From NCBI RefSeq assembly GCF_000745855.1, contig NZ_JQKD01000012.1, positions 1 to 64,000 of the forward strand: a stretch of DNA of 64,000 bases. The letters are read 5' to 3'. The notes below the pieces were generated by a model, which was not told the DNA's origin, did no database searches, and was given only the letters and a program-made list of their open reading frames with translations. The DNA is from Xenophilus azovorans DSM 13620 (lineage in GTDB: Bacteria > Pseudomonadota > Gammaproteobacteria > Burkholderiales > Burkholderiaceae_C). The position numbers and the translations under genes were made by a program. This document shows, piece after piece, positions 35,936 to 44,796 of this stretch. Positions within the stretch are counted from its first letter, which is position 1, and each line of letters starts with the position of its first letter.

Positions 35936-36912
35936 TGCGGCTGGATGCCGAGCGCGCGGATCAGCGCCGCGCTCTGCGCTGTTTCCGCATTGATGAAGGC
36001 GTTGAACTTCTCCGCCGATCCCGACATCGGCTCGAAGTTCTGCTTCGCATAGAACTGCCGCATCTCGGGCGTTCCCATCACCGTGTTGACGGCCTCGTTC
36101 AGCCTAGCGATGACGGGCTTCGGCGTTCCGGCCGGTGCGGCAACGCCGAACCATGTCGTCCGCTCGAATCCCGGGACACCGGATTCGCCGACGGTCGGCA
36201 CGTCGGGCCGGGAAGGCACGCGCGCCGCGCCCGTCACCGCAAGCAAGCGCAGCTTGCCGCCGTCCACGAGGGGCAGCGCACTGGACAGCACCGGAAAGCA
36301 GACGTCGACCTCTCCCGAAGCCGTTGCAGCCAACGCCTCCGCTGCGCCCTTGAACGGCACATGCAGCATGTCGGTCCGGGTGGCCTGCTTGAACTGCTCG
36401 GCGGCCAGGTGCAGCGAATTGCCCACGCCCGGCGACCCGTAGGTGAGCCTGCCGGGCTTCGACCGCGCCAGCGCGATCAGCTCGCGGACATTGTTCGCCG
36501 GAAGGCCTGGATGGACGACCAGCGCCAGCGGCCCGCCCACGACGGGAGCGACGCCGACGATGTCGCGTCCGAGGTCGTACGGCAGCTTGGCGCGCAGCGC
36601 GGGCACCACGGTGTCGGCGATGGAGACCAGCAGCAGCGTGTAGCCATCTGCAGGCGCAGTGGCGACCTTCTCGACCGCGATCGCACCCGTGGCACCCGGC
36701 TGGTTGAGCACGACCACCTGCTGCCCGAGAAGTTCGGTGAGCTTCTGCGCGAGCAGCCGCGCGACCTGGTCCGTGCCGCCCCCGGCGGAGTAGCCGACGT
36801 ACAACCGGATCGGGCGGTCGGGATAGGCTTGCGCGAACACGCGCGGGAACGGCAACGCGACGCCGGCGAGCGCTGCAAGCACGTCACGGCGCGAGGGAAG
36901 CAACTGCTTCAT
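35932..36912 (-). CDS. Bug-family substrate-binding protein (first gene of the Bug-hyuA-hyuB operon)
   Basis: 326 aa. Start at 36912 gives a proper export signal (MKQLLPSRRDVLAALAGVAL, cleavage near RVFAQAY); upstream in-frame codons do not. Then DRPIRLYVGYSAGGGTDQVA, VVVLNQPGATGAIAVEKVAT and LHVPFKGAAEAL. First gene of the operon with hyuA and hyuB, which implies that its ligand is or becomes the HyuAB substrate. Its promoter lies in the divergent region with operator 3. Confidence 0.92.
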   Translation of the reverse strand: MKQLLPSRRDVLAALAGVALPFPRVFAQAYPDRPIRLYVGYSAGGGTDQVARLLAQKLTELLGQQVVVLNQPGATGAIAVEKVATAPADGYTLLLVSIADTVVPALRAKLPYDLGRDIVGVAPVVGGPLALVVHPGLPANNVRELIALARSKPGRLTYGSPGVGNSLHLAAEQFKQATRTDMLHVPFKGAAEALAATASGEVDVCFPVLSSALPLVDGGKLRLLAVTGAARVPSRPDVPTVGESGVPGFERTTWFGVAAPAGTPKPVIARLNEAVNTVMGTPEMRQFYAKQNFEPMSGSAEKFNAFINAETAQSAALIRALGIQPQ

Positions 36913-37022
36913 GGTGTACCTCGTCTGCAGAGGGGGTGCATCGCGCCTGCGCGCACCTGCGGGCCGCGCGGTGTGCGGTGGGGCGGCCTTGATGGCCCGC
37001 AGCATTCATCTATCATTGGAAA

Positions 37023-37036
37023 TGATACCGCTATCA
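37023..37036. promoter_or_regulatory. LacI-type operator 3, divergent
   Basis: TGATACCGCTATCA has one mismatch to the perfect palindrome. It lies between the minus-strand Bug-hyuA-hyuB operon (start 36912) and the plus-strand dienelactone hydrolase (start 37094), so one site could serve both. On the minus strand TTGACC occurs upstream (about 37053-37058) with TGATAG 18 bases away. Confidence 0.7.
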
Positions 37037-37093
37037 ATTGGCCGCCCGGGCCAGGGTCAACCCGGACTTGAACGTCGAAAGGAGCTGAAGATC

Positions 37094-37792
37094 GTGTTCG
37101 AGAAAATTTCCACCCAATGGATCGACATCGCCCCCGGCGGCTGCCAGGGCCTGCTGGCGCTGCCGCCGGCCGGCACCGGCCCGGGGCTGGTGCTGTTCCA
37201 GGAGATCTTCGGCGTCAACGCGCACATCCGCGCCGTGGCCGAGCAGTACGCGCTGGACGGGTTCGTCGTCCTCGCGCCCGACCTGTTCTGGCGCCAGGCG
37301 CCGAAGGTGCAGCTCGGCTACGAGGGCGAAGACCGCGACCGCGGCATCGGGCTGATGAAGAAGCTCGTTCCCGAGGAACTGCAGGCGGACGTGAAGGCCG
37401 CCGTGGCGGCACTGCGCGCGCGCCCCGAGACGGCGGGCCGCAAGGCCGGCGCGATCGGCTACTGCATCGGCGGCCGCCTGGCGTTCACCGCCGCGGCGCT
37501 GACCGATGTCGACGCCGCGGTGGCCTACTACGGAGGCGGCATCCACGACCAACTGCAGTTGGCCGCCTCCATCGAGTGCCCCATGCAGTTCCACTACGCG
37601 GAGAACGATGGCGGCATCCCGCTGGCGGCGGTCGACAAGGTGCGCGAGGCGATGGGCGCACGCGCCGAGGTCTTCGTGTACCCCGGCGCCACGCACGGAT
37701 TCAACTGCTGGGACCGCAGCGCCTACCACCCGGCGAGCGCCATGCTGGCGCACGGCCGGGCGCTGACGTTCCTGGCCGAGAAGCTGGCGTAG
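37094..37792 (+). CDS. Dienelactone hydrolase family protein
   Basis: 232 aa alpha/beta hydrolase starting at a GTG with AAGGAG upstream. The triad is readable: Cys124 in GYCIGGRLAF, Asp172 in YAENDGGIPL and His201 in GATHGFNCWD, matching the C123/D171/H202 layout of dienelactone hydrolase. VLFQEIFGVNAHIRAVAEQY is the family's oxyanion region. Likely hydrolyses a lactone or enol ester in the pathway. Convergent with the SDR gene at 37813. Confidence 0.9.
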   Translation: MFEKISTQWIDIAPGGCQGLLALPPAGTGPGLVLFQEIFGVNAHIRAVAEQYALDGFVVLAPDLFWRQAPKVQLGYEGEDRDRGIGLMKKLVPEELQADVKAAVAALRARPETAGRKAGAIGYCIGGRLAFTAAALTDVDAAVAYYGGGIHDQLQLAASIECPMQFHYAENDGGIPLAAVDKVREAMGARAEVFVYPGATHGFNCWDRSAYHPASAMLAHGRALTFLAEKLA

Positions 37793-37812
37793 GCCGGCGG
37801 TCCGGGTGCGCC

Positions 37813-38577
37813 TCACATCCGCCCGGCCGCCGAGCCGCAGTCCAGCGCCAGCGTGTGGCCGGTGATCGCGCCGGCGGCCGGCGAGGCGAGGAACAGCGCC
37901 GCCTCGGCGAAATCCTCCGGCTGCACCAGCCGCCCGAGCGGCAGGCCGCCCACCAGGCCGGCGACCGCGGTGCCGACGTCGTCGTTCACCTTGGCCAGGT
38001 GCGCCCGCAGGAAGGGCGTGTCGGTCGGCCCCGGCGCGATCGCGTTGACGCGCACGCCGCGCGGCCCGAACTCCAGCGCGAGCGATTTCACCAGGCCGCC
38101 CAGCGCGTGCTTGGAAGCGGTGTAGACGCTGCGCTGCGCCCGGCCCATGAGGCCGCTGACCGAGCCGGTGAAGATCAGGCTGGCGCGCGGGCTCTTCACC
38201 AGGCTGCGCAGCGCCGCCTGGGCCGAGAAGATGCTGCCGCTGACGTTCACGTCGATCACGCGGCGCAGTTCCCCGGGGTCGGCCTGCAGGAAATCGCCTG
38301 CATAGCTGAGGCCCGCGTTCGCCAGGAACACATCGACCGGCGCGCCCAGGAAGCGCTCGGCCGCGCCCACCAGCGCCGCGCAGTCGGACGGCATCGACAC
38401 GTCGCAGCGCATGCCGATGGCAGCAGGCAGACCGCGTGCGACGGCCTGCGCCGCGGCTTCCTCGATGTCCGACACGACGACCCGCGCACCGGCCTGTGCG
38501 AAGCGGCGCGCGGCCACCGCGCCCATGCCGCTGCCCGCCCCCGTGACGACGACGCCCCAGCCGGTGAAGCCGCTCAT
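37813..38577 (-). CDS. Short-chain dehydrogenase/reductase
   Basis: 254 aa SDR. Cofactor motif VVVTGAGSGMGAVAARRFAQ (TGxxxGxG), LANAGLSYAG for the NAG motif, catalytic Ser in FTGSVSGLMG and Tyr-x3-Lys in SVYTASKHALGGL. Acidic residue after beta-2 (VVVSDIEEAA) suggests NAD(H). Last gene of the minus-strand operon with the Bug and lactonase-like genes, overlapping the Bug gene by four bases. Substrate probably a hydroxy acid or hydroxyacyl-CoA. Confidence 0.9.
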   Translation of the reverse strand: MSGFTGWGVVVTGAGSGMGAVAARRFAQAGARVVVSDIEEAAAQAVARGLPAAIGMRCDVSMPSDCAALVGAAERFLGAPVDVFLANAGLSYAGDFLQADPGELRRVIDVNVSGSIFSAQAALRSLVKSPRASLIFTGSVSGLMGRAQRSVYTASKHALGGLVKSLALEFGPRGVRVNAIAPGPTDTPFLRAHLAKVNDDVGTAVAGLVGGLPLGRLVQPEDFAEAALFLASPAAGAITGHTLALDCGSAAGRM

Positions 38578-39575
38578 GGCGTCAGCTTGATGTTGGCGGC
38601 CTCGATCACGCGGGCGAACTCGGCCGTGTCGCTCTTCATCGCCGCGGCAAACTCGTCGGGCGTGGTGGTCCAGGGGATCTGCCCCTGCGACAGCAGCCTT
38701 TCGCGCACGTCCGGCATGGCGAACACCCGGCCGATGTCGGCCGCGATCCTGTCGATGACCGGGCGCGGCGTGGCTGCCGGCGCCAGCACGCCGAGCCAGG
38801 ACTTCATGCCGAAGCCGGGCAGCCCCGCCTCGGCGAAGGTCGGCACGCCCGGCATCAGGGGCAGCCGCGTTTCGGCGGTCGTGCCCAGCGCTTTCAACTG
38901 GCCCTTCTGCAGGTAGGGGATGGCCGTGATCGGCACCGCGAAATACAGCTGCACCTGGCCGCTCAGCAGGTCCGTCATCAGCGGGCCGCCTCCCTTGTAG
39001 GGCACGTGCAGCATCTTCGTGCCGGTGAGCATGCCGAAGAGCTCCATCGCGATGTGGTTCGCGTTGCCGTTGCCGGCCGAGGCGTAGCTGTACGTGCCGG
39101 GATGGGCCTTCGCGTCGGCGATGAACTCCTTCAGCGTGTCCGCCTTGACCGAGGGATGCGCGACCAGCACGAACTCCGCCTTGTAGATCGGCGTGACCGG
39201 CGCGAAATCCTTGACGCTGTCGTAGGGCAGGTTGGAGAACAGCAGCGGGTTGCTGGCGTGCGTGCTGGCGGTGAGCAGCAGGGTGTAGCCGTCCGGCGCC
39301 GCCTTGGCGACCACGTCGGTGCCGATGATGGTGCTGGCGCCCGGCCGGTTGTCGACCACCACCTGCCGGCCCCAGAGCTGGGTGAGCTTGTCGGCCATCA
39401 GCCGGGCCACCGGGTCGACGCTGCCGCCCGGCGGGTAGGGGACGACCAGCCGCACCGGGCGGTTCGGGTAGTCGCTGCTGCCCTGGGCCCGGCCGGGCAG
39501 GGGCAGGCCCGCTGCCAGCGCCGCGGCCGACAGGGCGAAGAGGAAGCGCCGCTTGCCTTGCATGGACGCCGCCAT
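38574..39575 (-). CDS. Bug-family substrate-binding protein
   Basis: 333 aa. Start ATG at 39575 shares its A with the stop of the upstream hydrolase gene (TGATG); an internal ATG at 39563 is possible. Signal peptide (KRRFLFALSAAALAAGLPLP, cleavage near GRAQG). Then RPVRLVVPYPPGGSVDPVAR, VVVDNRPGASTIIGTDVVAK and LHVPYKGGGPLMTDLLSGQV. Middle gene of the operon under operator 4. Confidence 0.92.
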   Translation of the reverse strand: MAASMQGKRRFLFALSAAALAAGLPLPGRAQGSSDYPNRPVRLVVPYPPGGSVDPVARLMADKLTQLWGRQVVVDNRPGASTIIGTDVVAKAAPDGYTLLLTASTHASNPLLFSNLPYDSVKDFAPVTPIYKAEFVLVAHPSVKADTLKEFIADAKAHPGTYSYASAGNGNANHIAMELFGMLTGTKMLHVPYKGGGPLMTDLLSGQVQLYFAVPITAIPYLQKGQLKALGTTAETRLPLMPGVPTFAEAGLPGFGMKSWLGVLAPAATPRPVIDRIAADIGRVFAMPDVRERLLSQGQIPWTTTPDEFAAAMKSDTAEFARVIEAANIKLTP

Positions 39576-40426
39576 CAGCGCGGGTCGCCGTCGAGGCGCG
39601 CGATCCAGCCTTCGTGCTCTCGGCCGGCGGCCGGAAAACGCTCCAGCACCTGCGGGTCGTGGCCGGGGATCACCAGTTGCGGCGCGTCGGCGAGGGCGTA
39701 GATGCGCCGGTACGCCTCCATCATGTCCGCCACGTTGTAGACGGCGGGGAAGGGCCGCTTGCCCTCCATGTTGGCGTAGAAGTGCGAGGCATCCGAGGCC
39801 AGCACCATCCAGCCCTTCTCCGTGCGGACCCGCACCACCTGCAGGCCTGCCGTGTGGCCGCCCATGTGGTGCACCGTGATGCCGGGGGCGATCTCGTCGT
39901 CGCCGTCGTGGAAGGCGACGCGGCCCTTGAAGACCTTGTGCACCATGCTGGCCACGTCGTCGGGCTCGAAGTGCAGGGCCAGCGGGTGGTGGCACATGCA
40001 GCGGCCGGTGCAGAACGACATCTCCTTGTCCTGCACGTGGTAGCGCGCCTGCGGGAACAGGTCGCGGTTGCCGGCGTGGTCGTAGTGCATGTGGGTGATG
40101 ACCACGTCCTGCACGCCCGCCGGGTCGATGCCCACCGCCTGCAGGCCCTCGTGGATGGGCCGGGTGATGTGACGGCCGCGCTTGTCGGCGCCGGCCTGGT
40201 CGAAGCCCGTGTCCACGAGGAAGGTGCGGTCCTTGCCCACCACGGCCCAGACGAAGTAGTCCAGCGGCATCGGCACGTCGTGGGTGTCGCCGCCGATGAA
40301 GTTGGCGGGCGAGCGGCGCTCGTGGCGCGCGTACTTGATCGCGTAGACGCGGTAGGTCTCGGTGGGGTGAATCACGGTGTCCTTCGGGTCGGGTTGTCTC
40401 GCCGTCATGATATCGCTATCATTCAT
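39575..40426 (-). CDS. Metallo-beta-lactamase fold hydrolase, N-acyl-homoserine-lactonase-like
   Basis: 283 aa. The di-zinc motif is DVVITHMHYDHAGN (HxHxDH), with further ligands in HHMGGHTAGLQVV, VLASDASHFYAN and LVIPGHDPQV. Overall pattern is that of the AHL-lactonase (AttM/AiiA-like) branch, but the setting in a catabolic operon suggests a lactone or thioester intermediate rather than quorum signal. Start ATG 40426 has GGGA upstream; if the ATG at 40408 were used instead, operator 4 would lie just upstream of the gene rather than inside its first codons. Confidence 0.85.
   Translation of the reverse strand: MNDSDIMTARQPDPKDTVIHPTETYRVYAIKYARHERRSPANFIGGDTHDVPMPLDYFVWAVVGKDRTFLVDTGFDQAGADKRGRHITRPIHEGLQAVGIDPAGVQDVVITHMHYDHAGNRDLFPQARYHVQDKEMSFCTGRCMCHHPLALHFEPDDVASMVHKVFKGRVAFHDGDDEIAPGITVHHMGGHTAGLQVVRVRTEKGWMVLASDASHFYANMEGKRPFPAVYNVADMMEAYRRIYALADAPQLVIPGHDPQVLERFPAAGREHEGWIARLDGDPR
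40408..40421 (-). promoter_or_regulatory. LacI-type operator 4
   Basis: TGATATCGCTATCA, one mismatch to the consensus palindrome. It lies within the first codons of the lactonase-like gene (or directly before its second ATG), where a repressor could act as a roadblock to the minus-strand operon 40426-37813. Confidence 0.65.
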
Positions 40427-40457
40427 CGCTGTCCCGGTCGCATTTCCCCGCTGCAGG

Positions 40458-40512
40458 TCAAGTCCGCACTTGACGGCAGGGCGCCCGGCACCTTAGATTG
40501 ATAGCGGTAACA
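40458..40512 (+). promoter_or_regulatory. Promoter plus LacI-type operator 5 (40499-40512)
   Basis: TTGACG (40470-40475), a 17-base spacer and TTAGAT (40493-40498) form a good sigma-70-like promoter. Operator TGATAGCGGTAACA (12 of 14) follows at once at 40499-40512. The -35 overlaps a perfect inverted repeat TCAAGT-CCGC-ACTTGA (40458-40473), possibly a second regulator's site. Drives the Bug/ABC importer operon. Confidence 0.7.
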
Positions 40513-40557
40513 TAAATCCGGCCATCGCTCGGACCGGCGCCGGAACTGGAGACACGC

Positions 40558-41556
40558 ATGAGCTTCGGATGCCTCGTCCGCCGCGCAGCCGCGGCCCTGT
40601 TTTCGCTGCCGGTCCTGGCCGGGTTTGGACCTTCGCCCGCGTGGGCCGACACGCAGCCCTGGCCCACGCGGCCGATCCGCTGGATCGTGCCCTACACGGC
40701 AGGGGGCCTGTCGGACTCGATCGCTCGGCTGGTCGCGCAGAAGCTCTCCGATCGGCTGGGGCAGCCCGTCGTGATCGAGAACAAGACCGGCGCGGGCGGC
40801 AACATCGGGACCGAGCTGGGCGCCAAGGCGGCGCCGGACGGCTACACCATCGTGCTGGGCAACCCCGGGCCGGTGACGGTCAGCCAGAGCCTGTACGGCA
40901 ACCTGCCCTACGCGCCCGAGAAGGACCTGGCGCCGATCAGCCTGCTGCTGGCCTACCCCAACGTGCTGATCGTCAGCCCCGGCGTGCCGGCCACCACGCT
41001 CAAGGAATTCGTCGACTACACCCGTGCGCAGCCGCATCCCGTGGCCTACGCGACGGCAGGCATCGGCACCTCCCTGCACCTGGCCGGCGAACTGTTCGCC
41101 CGCACCACCGGCGCCAAGCTGGTGCACGTACCGTACAAGGGAGGCGCCAACTCGCGCATGGACCTGATGAGCGGGGTGATCCCGGTGACCTTCGAGGTGA
41201 TCTCCGGCTCGCTGCCGATGTTCGCCTCCGGCAAGCTGCGGCCGATCGCCGTGACCTCGGCGCAGCGTTCCTTCATGCTGCCCGACGTGCCCACGGTGGC
41301 CGAGTCCGGCTACCCGGGCTTCGAGGTCGAAGGCTGGATCGGCGTGCTCGCACCGGCCGGCACCCCACCGGAGATCCTGAACCGCTACGCCACCGAGATC
41401 GCCGCCATCATGCGCATGCCCGACGTCGCCGCCAAGGCGAAGGAGTGGGGCGCCTATGTGCCGACCCTCGGCCCCGACCACTTCGGGCGCTTCATCCATG
41501 CGGAATCGGCCCGCTGGCGCGAGGTGATCCGCGCCGCCGGCATCAAGGTCGACTAG
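40558..41556 (+). CDS. Bug-family substrate-binding protein
   Basis: 332 aa. GGAGA lies upstream of the ATG. Signal peptide (VRRAAAALFSLPVLAGFGPS, cleavage near AWADT). Then RPIRWIVPYTAGGLSDSIAR, VVIENKTGAGGNIGTELGAK and VHVPYKGGANSRMDLMSG. First gene behind operator 5 and 72 bases before an ABC-importer receptor gene, so two unrelated receptor types are co-expressed here. Confidence 0.92.
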   Translation: MSFGCLVRRAAAALFSLPVLAGFGPSPAWADTQPWPTRPIRWIVPYTAGGLSDSIARLVAQKLSDRLGQPVVIENKTGAGGNIGTELGAKAAPDGYTIVLGNPGPVTVSQSLYGNLPYAPEKDLAPISLLLAYPNVLIVSPGVPATTLKEFVDYTRAQPHPVAYATAGIGTSLHLAGELFARTTGAKLVHVPYKGGANSRMDLMSGVIPVTFEVISGSLPMFASGKLRPIAVTSAQRSFMLPDVPTVAESGYPGFEVEGWIGVLAPAGTPPEILNRYATEIAAIMRMPDVAAKAKEWGAYVPTLGPDHFGRFIHAESARWREVIRAAGIKVD

Positions 41557-41628
41557 CCCTTGCGCTTCATCCCACCGCCTGCGGCGGCGTCCGCCGCGGG
41601 CCCCCACGTTCCATCGAAGGAGAAAAAC

Positions 41629-42852
41629 ATGCTCAAGAGTCCGGGATGCGCGAGGCGCACCGTCGCCGCGGCAGCCGTCGCATTCGCCGCGGGTTCGGCG
41701 CTGCCCGCATGGGCGCAGTACTCGGGCGACGTCATCAAGGTCGGCTTCCTCACCGACATCTCCGGCGTCTATTCCGACAACGACGGCCAGGGTGGCGTCG
41801 AGGCCATCAGGATGGCTATCCAGGACTTCGGCGCGGTCAACGGCAAGAAGGTCGAGTTCCTCTACGCCGACCACCTCAACAAGGTCGACGTCGCCTCGTC
41901 GAAGGCGCGCGAGTGGTTCGACCGCGACGGGCTGGACATGCTGGTGATCGGCGCCAATTCCGGCGCCGCGCTGGCGCTGGCCAAGCTCTCGGCCGAGAAG
42001 AAGAAGCCGATGTTCGCCATCACCGCGGCCACCGCGCGGCTGACCAACGAGGAATGCACGCCCTACACCGTGCACTACGCCTACGACACGGTGTCGGTGG
42101 CGCGCGGCACCGGCGGCGCGATCGTCGACGCCGGCGGCAAGGACTGGTTCTTCCTCACCGCCGACTACGCCTTCGGCACCTCGCTGGAGAAGGAGACGGC
42201 CGACCTCGTCAAGGCCCGGGGCGGGCGCGTGCTCGGCAGCGTCAAGCACCCGGTGGGCGCCACGCCCAACTTCTCGGCGCTGCTGCTGCAGGCGCAGGCC
42301 TCCAAGGCCAAGATCCTCGGGCTGGCCACCAGCGGCGACGACCTGATCAACGCGATCAAGGTGGCCAACGAGTTCGGCATCAACAAGACGATGAGCCTGG
42401 CGGCCATCCTCACCCACATCACCGAGATCCACGCGCTGGGCCTGAAGCTCACCCAGGGCATGTACCTCACCGACGGCTGGTACTGGGACCAGAGCGACGC
42501 CTCGCGCGCCTGGGCCAGGCGCTACTTCGACAAGATGAAGAAGATGCCCAGCTCGATGCAGGCCGGCGACTACTCGGCGGTGACCACCTACCTGAAGGCG
42601 GTCAAGGCCGCAGGCACCGACGACGGCGACAAGGTGATGGGCGTGCTCAAGTCCACCCCGATCAGCGACATGTTCACCAGCCACGGCGTGATCCGCACCG
42701 ACGGCCGCATGGTCTACGACATGTACCTGCGCCAGGTGAAGACGCCGGCCGAGTCGAAGTACCCGTGGGACTACTACAAGACCATCCGCACCATCCCGGG
42801 CGACCAGGCCTACACCACCAAGGCGGAGAGCAAGTGCGCGCTGTGGAAGTGA
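41629..42852 (+). CDS. Branched-chain amino-acid-type ABC transporter substrate-binding protein
   Basis: 407 aa, type I periplasmic binding protein. The ATG at 41629 has GAAGGAGA upstream and begins a signal peptide (CARRTVAAAAVAFAAGSALP, cleavage near AWAQY). Mature start IKVGFLTDISGVYSDNDGQG is typical of the LivK/HmgC-like family; FFLTADYAFGTSLEKETADL and GDYSAVTTYLKAVKAAGTDD follow. It feeds the LivHMGF components directly downstream. Ligand probably an aromatic, branched or hydroxy acid rather than an amino acid, judging by the operon. Confidence 0.92.
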   Translation: MLKSPGCARRTVAAAAVAFAAGSALPAWAQYSGDVIKVGFLTDISGVYSDNDGQGGVEAIRMAIQDFGAVNGKKVEFLYADHLNKVDVASSKAREWFDRDGLDMLVIGANSGAALALAKLSAEKKKPMFAITAATARLTNEECTPYTVHYAYDTVSVARGTGGAIVDAGGKDWFFLTADYAFGTSLEKETADLVKARGGRVLGSVKHPVGATPNFSALLLQAQASKAKILGLATSGDDLINAIKVANEFGINKTMSLAAILTHITEIHALGLKLTQGMYLTDGWYWDQSDASRAWARRYFDKMKKMPSSMQAGDYSAVTTYLKAVKAAGTDDGDKVMGVLKSTPISDMFTSHGVIRTDGRMVYDMYLRQVKTPAESKYPWDYYKTIRTIPGDQAYTTKAESKCALWK

Positions 42853-42883
42853 CGGCCTGCCTGCTGCGCTGCTGACCCCTCCG

Positions 42884-43768
42884 ATGGACATCTTCGGCAT
42901 TCCCCACCAGGCGCTGCTGGCCCAGCTCTTCCTCGGGCTGGTCAGCGGCTGCTTCTACGCGCTGCTCTCGCTCGGGCTCGCGGTCATCTTCGGCCTGCTC
43001 AACGTCATCAACCTCTCGCACGGCGCGCTCTACATGCTGGGCGCCTTCCTCACCTGGATGGGGCTGAGCTACGCGGGGCTGAGCTACTGGACCATGCTGG
43101 TGCTCACGCCGCTGCTGGTCGGCGCCTTCGGCATCCTGGTCGAGACGACGCTGCTGCGCCGGCTCGCGCGGCTCGACCATCTCTACGGCATGCTGCTGAC
43201 CATCGGCATGGCACAGGCGCTCGAAGGGCTGTTCCACTCGCTCTACGGCGTCAGCGGGCGCTCGTATGCGGTGCCCGAACTGCTCGGCGGCGCCACCGAC
43301 ATCGGCTTCATGGTGCTGCCGAACTACCGCGCCTGGGTGGTCGTGGTCTCGCTCACGGCCTGCTTCGCCACCTGGTTCGTGATCGAGAAGACGCGCCTGG
43401 GCGCCACGCTGCGCGCCGGCACCGAGAACCCCCGCCTGGTCGAGGCCTTCGGCGTCAACGTGCCGCTGCTGGTCACACTCACCTACGGGCTGGGCGCCGC
43501 GCTCGCCGGGCTGGCCGGCGTGCTGGCCGCGCCGATGTCGCAGGTCTCGCCGCTCATGGGCAGCAACCTGATCGTGGTGGTGTTCGCGGTGGTGGTGATC
43601 GGCGGGCTGAGCTCGATCCTCGGCGCCATCCTCACCGGCCTGGGCCTGGGCCTGGTCGAGGGCATCACCGGCGTCTTCTATCCCCAGCTGTCGGCCACGG
43701 TGGTGTTCATCGTGATGGCGATCGTGCTGATGCTGCGGCCGGCTGGCCTGTTCGGGCGGCAGAAGTGA
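42884..43768 (+). CDS. Liv-type ABC transporter permease (LivH-like)
   Basis: 294 aa membrane protein with about eight hydrophobic segments. LAVIFGLLNVINLSHGALYM near residues 30-50 and the conserved GLGAALAGLAGVLAAPMSQV loop and VVVIGGLSSILGAILTG are LivH family signatures. Forms the channel with LivM. It overlaps the next gene by four bases (GTGA). Confidence 0.93.
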   Translation: MDIFGIPHQALLAQLFLGLVSGCFYALLSLGLAVIFGLLNVINLSHGALYMLGAFLTWMGLSYAGLSYWTMLVLTPLLVGAFGILVETTLLRRLARLDHLYGMLLTIGMAQALEGLFHSLYGVSGRSYAVPELLGGATDIGFMVLPNYRAWVVVVSLTACFATWFVIEKTRLGATLRAGTENPRLVEAFGVNVPLLVTLTYGLGAALAGLAGVLAAPMSQVSPLMGSNLIVVVFAVVVIGGLSSILGAILTGLGLGLVEGITGVFYPQLSATVVFIVMAIVLMLRPAGLFGRQK

Positions 43769-44796
43769 GGCGCGCGATGATGAGTCCTCGCCGGCTGGGC
43801 TACGCGCTCCTGCTCCTCGCGCTGCTGGCGGCGCCGGCGGTGGTCTACCCGGTGCTGGCGATGAAGGTGCTGTGCTATGCATTGTTCGCCTGCGCCTTCA
43901 ACCTGCTGATCGGCTTCGCCGGGCTGGTCTCCTTCGGCCATGCCACCTACTTCGGCGGGGCCGCCTACCTGTGCGGCTATGCGCTCGCCTCGCTCGGCCT
44001 GCCGACGGAGCTCGGCATCCTGGCCGGCACCGCCGCCTCGGCCTGCATCGGCTTCGTCGTCGGCTCGCTGGCGATCCGGCGCCAGGGCGTGTACTTCTCG
44101 ATGATCACCCTGGCGATGGCGCAGATGCTGTACTTCTTTTACCTGCAGGCGCCGTTCACCGGCGGCGAGGACGGCCTGCAGGCCATCCCGCGCGGCAGGC
44201 TGCTGGGCGTGGTCGACCTCGGCAGCGACCTCGCGATGTACTACCTGGTGCTGGCCATCGTCGTCGGCGGCTTCGTGCTGGTGGTGCGCACCGTGCACTC
44301 GCCCTTCGGGCAGGTGCTGCAGGCGATCAAGGAGAACGAGCCGCGCGCGCTCTCGCTGGGCTACGAAGTCTCGCGCTACAAGCTGCTGGCCTTCGTGCTC
44401 TCGGCCGCGCTCGCCGGCCTGGCCGGCTCGACCAAGAGCGTGGTGCTCGGCTCGGCCACGCTGACCGACGTGCACTGGGCCATGTCGGGGCTGGTGATCC
44501 TGATGACCCTGATCGGCGGCATGGGCACCTTCATCGGGCCGGCGTTCGGTGCCGCGGTGATCGTGCTGCTGGAGGACAAGCTCGGCGACATCGGCAACTT
44601 CCTCGCCGCGGCCACCGGCGTCGAGTGGTTCCGCGCCATCGGCGTGTCGGTGCCGCTGGTCACCGGGCTGATCTTCATGGTCTGCGTGATGACTTTCCGC
44701 AAGGGCATCGTCGGCGAGTTCGCGCACCTCCTGCGCGCCGGGCAGGCGGCGCAGGCCGCGCCGACGCGCAGGGAAGAGGAGGCGCAGCATGCCTGA
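43765..44796 (+). CDS. Liv-type ABC transporter permease (LivM-like)
   Basis: 343 aa, second permease. CAFNLLIGFAGLVSFGHATY is the LivM signature; FSMITLAMAQMLYFFYLQAP, IKENEPRALSLGYEVSRYKL and LIGGMGTFIGPAFGAAVIVL follow. A GTG at 43765 overlapping the LivH stop is taken as the start; ATG at 43777 or 43780 are alternatives. Overlaps livG by eight bases. Confidence 0.93.
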   Translation: MRRAMMSPRRLGYALLLLALLAAPAVVYPVLAMKVLCYALFACAFNLLIGFAGLVSFGHATYFGGAAYLCGYALASLGLPTELGILAGTAASACIGFVVGSLAIRRQGVYFSMITLAMAQMLYFFYLQAPFTGGEDGLQAIPRGRLLGVVDLGSDLAMYYLVLAIVVGGFVLVVRTVHSPFGQVLQAIKENEPRALSLGYEVSRYKLLAFVLSAALAGLAGSTKSVVLGSATLTDVHWAMSGLVILMTLIGGMGTFIGPAFGAAVIVLLEDKLGDIGNFLAAATGVEWFRAIGVSVPLVTGLIFMVCVMTFRKGIVGEFAHLLRAGQAAQAAPTRREEEAQHA

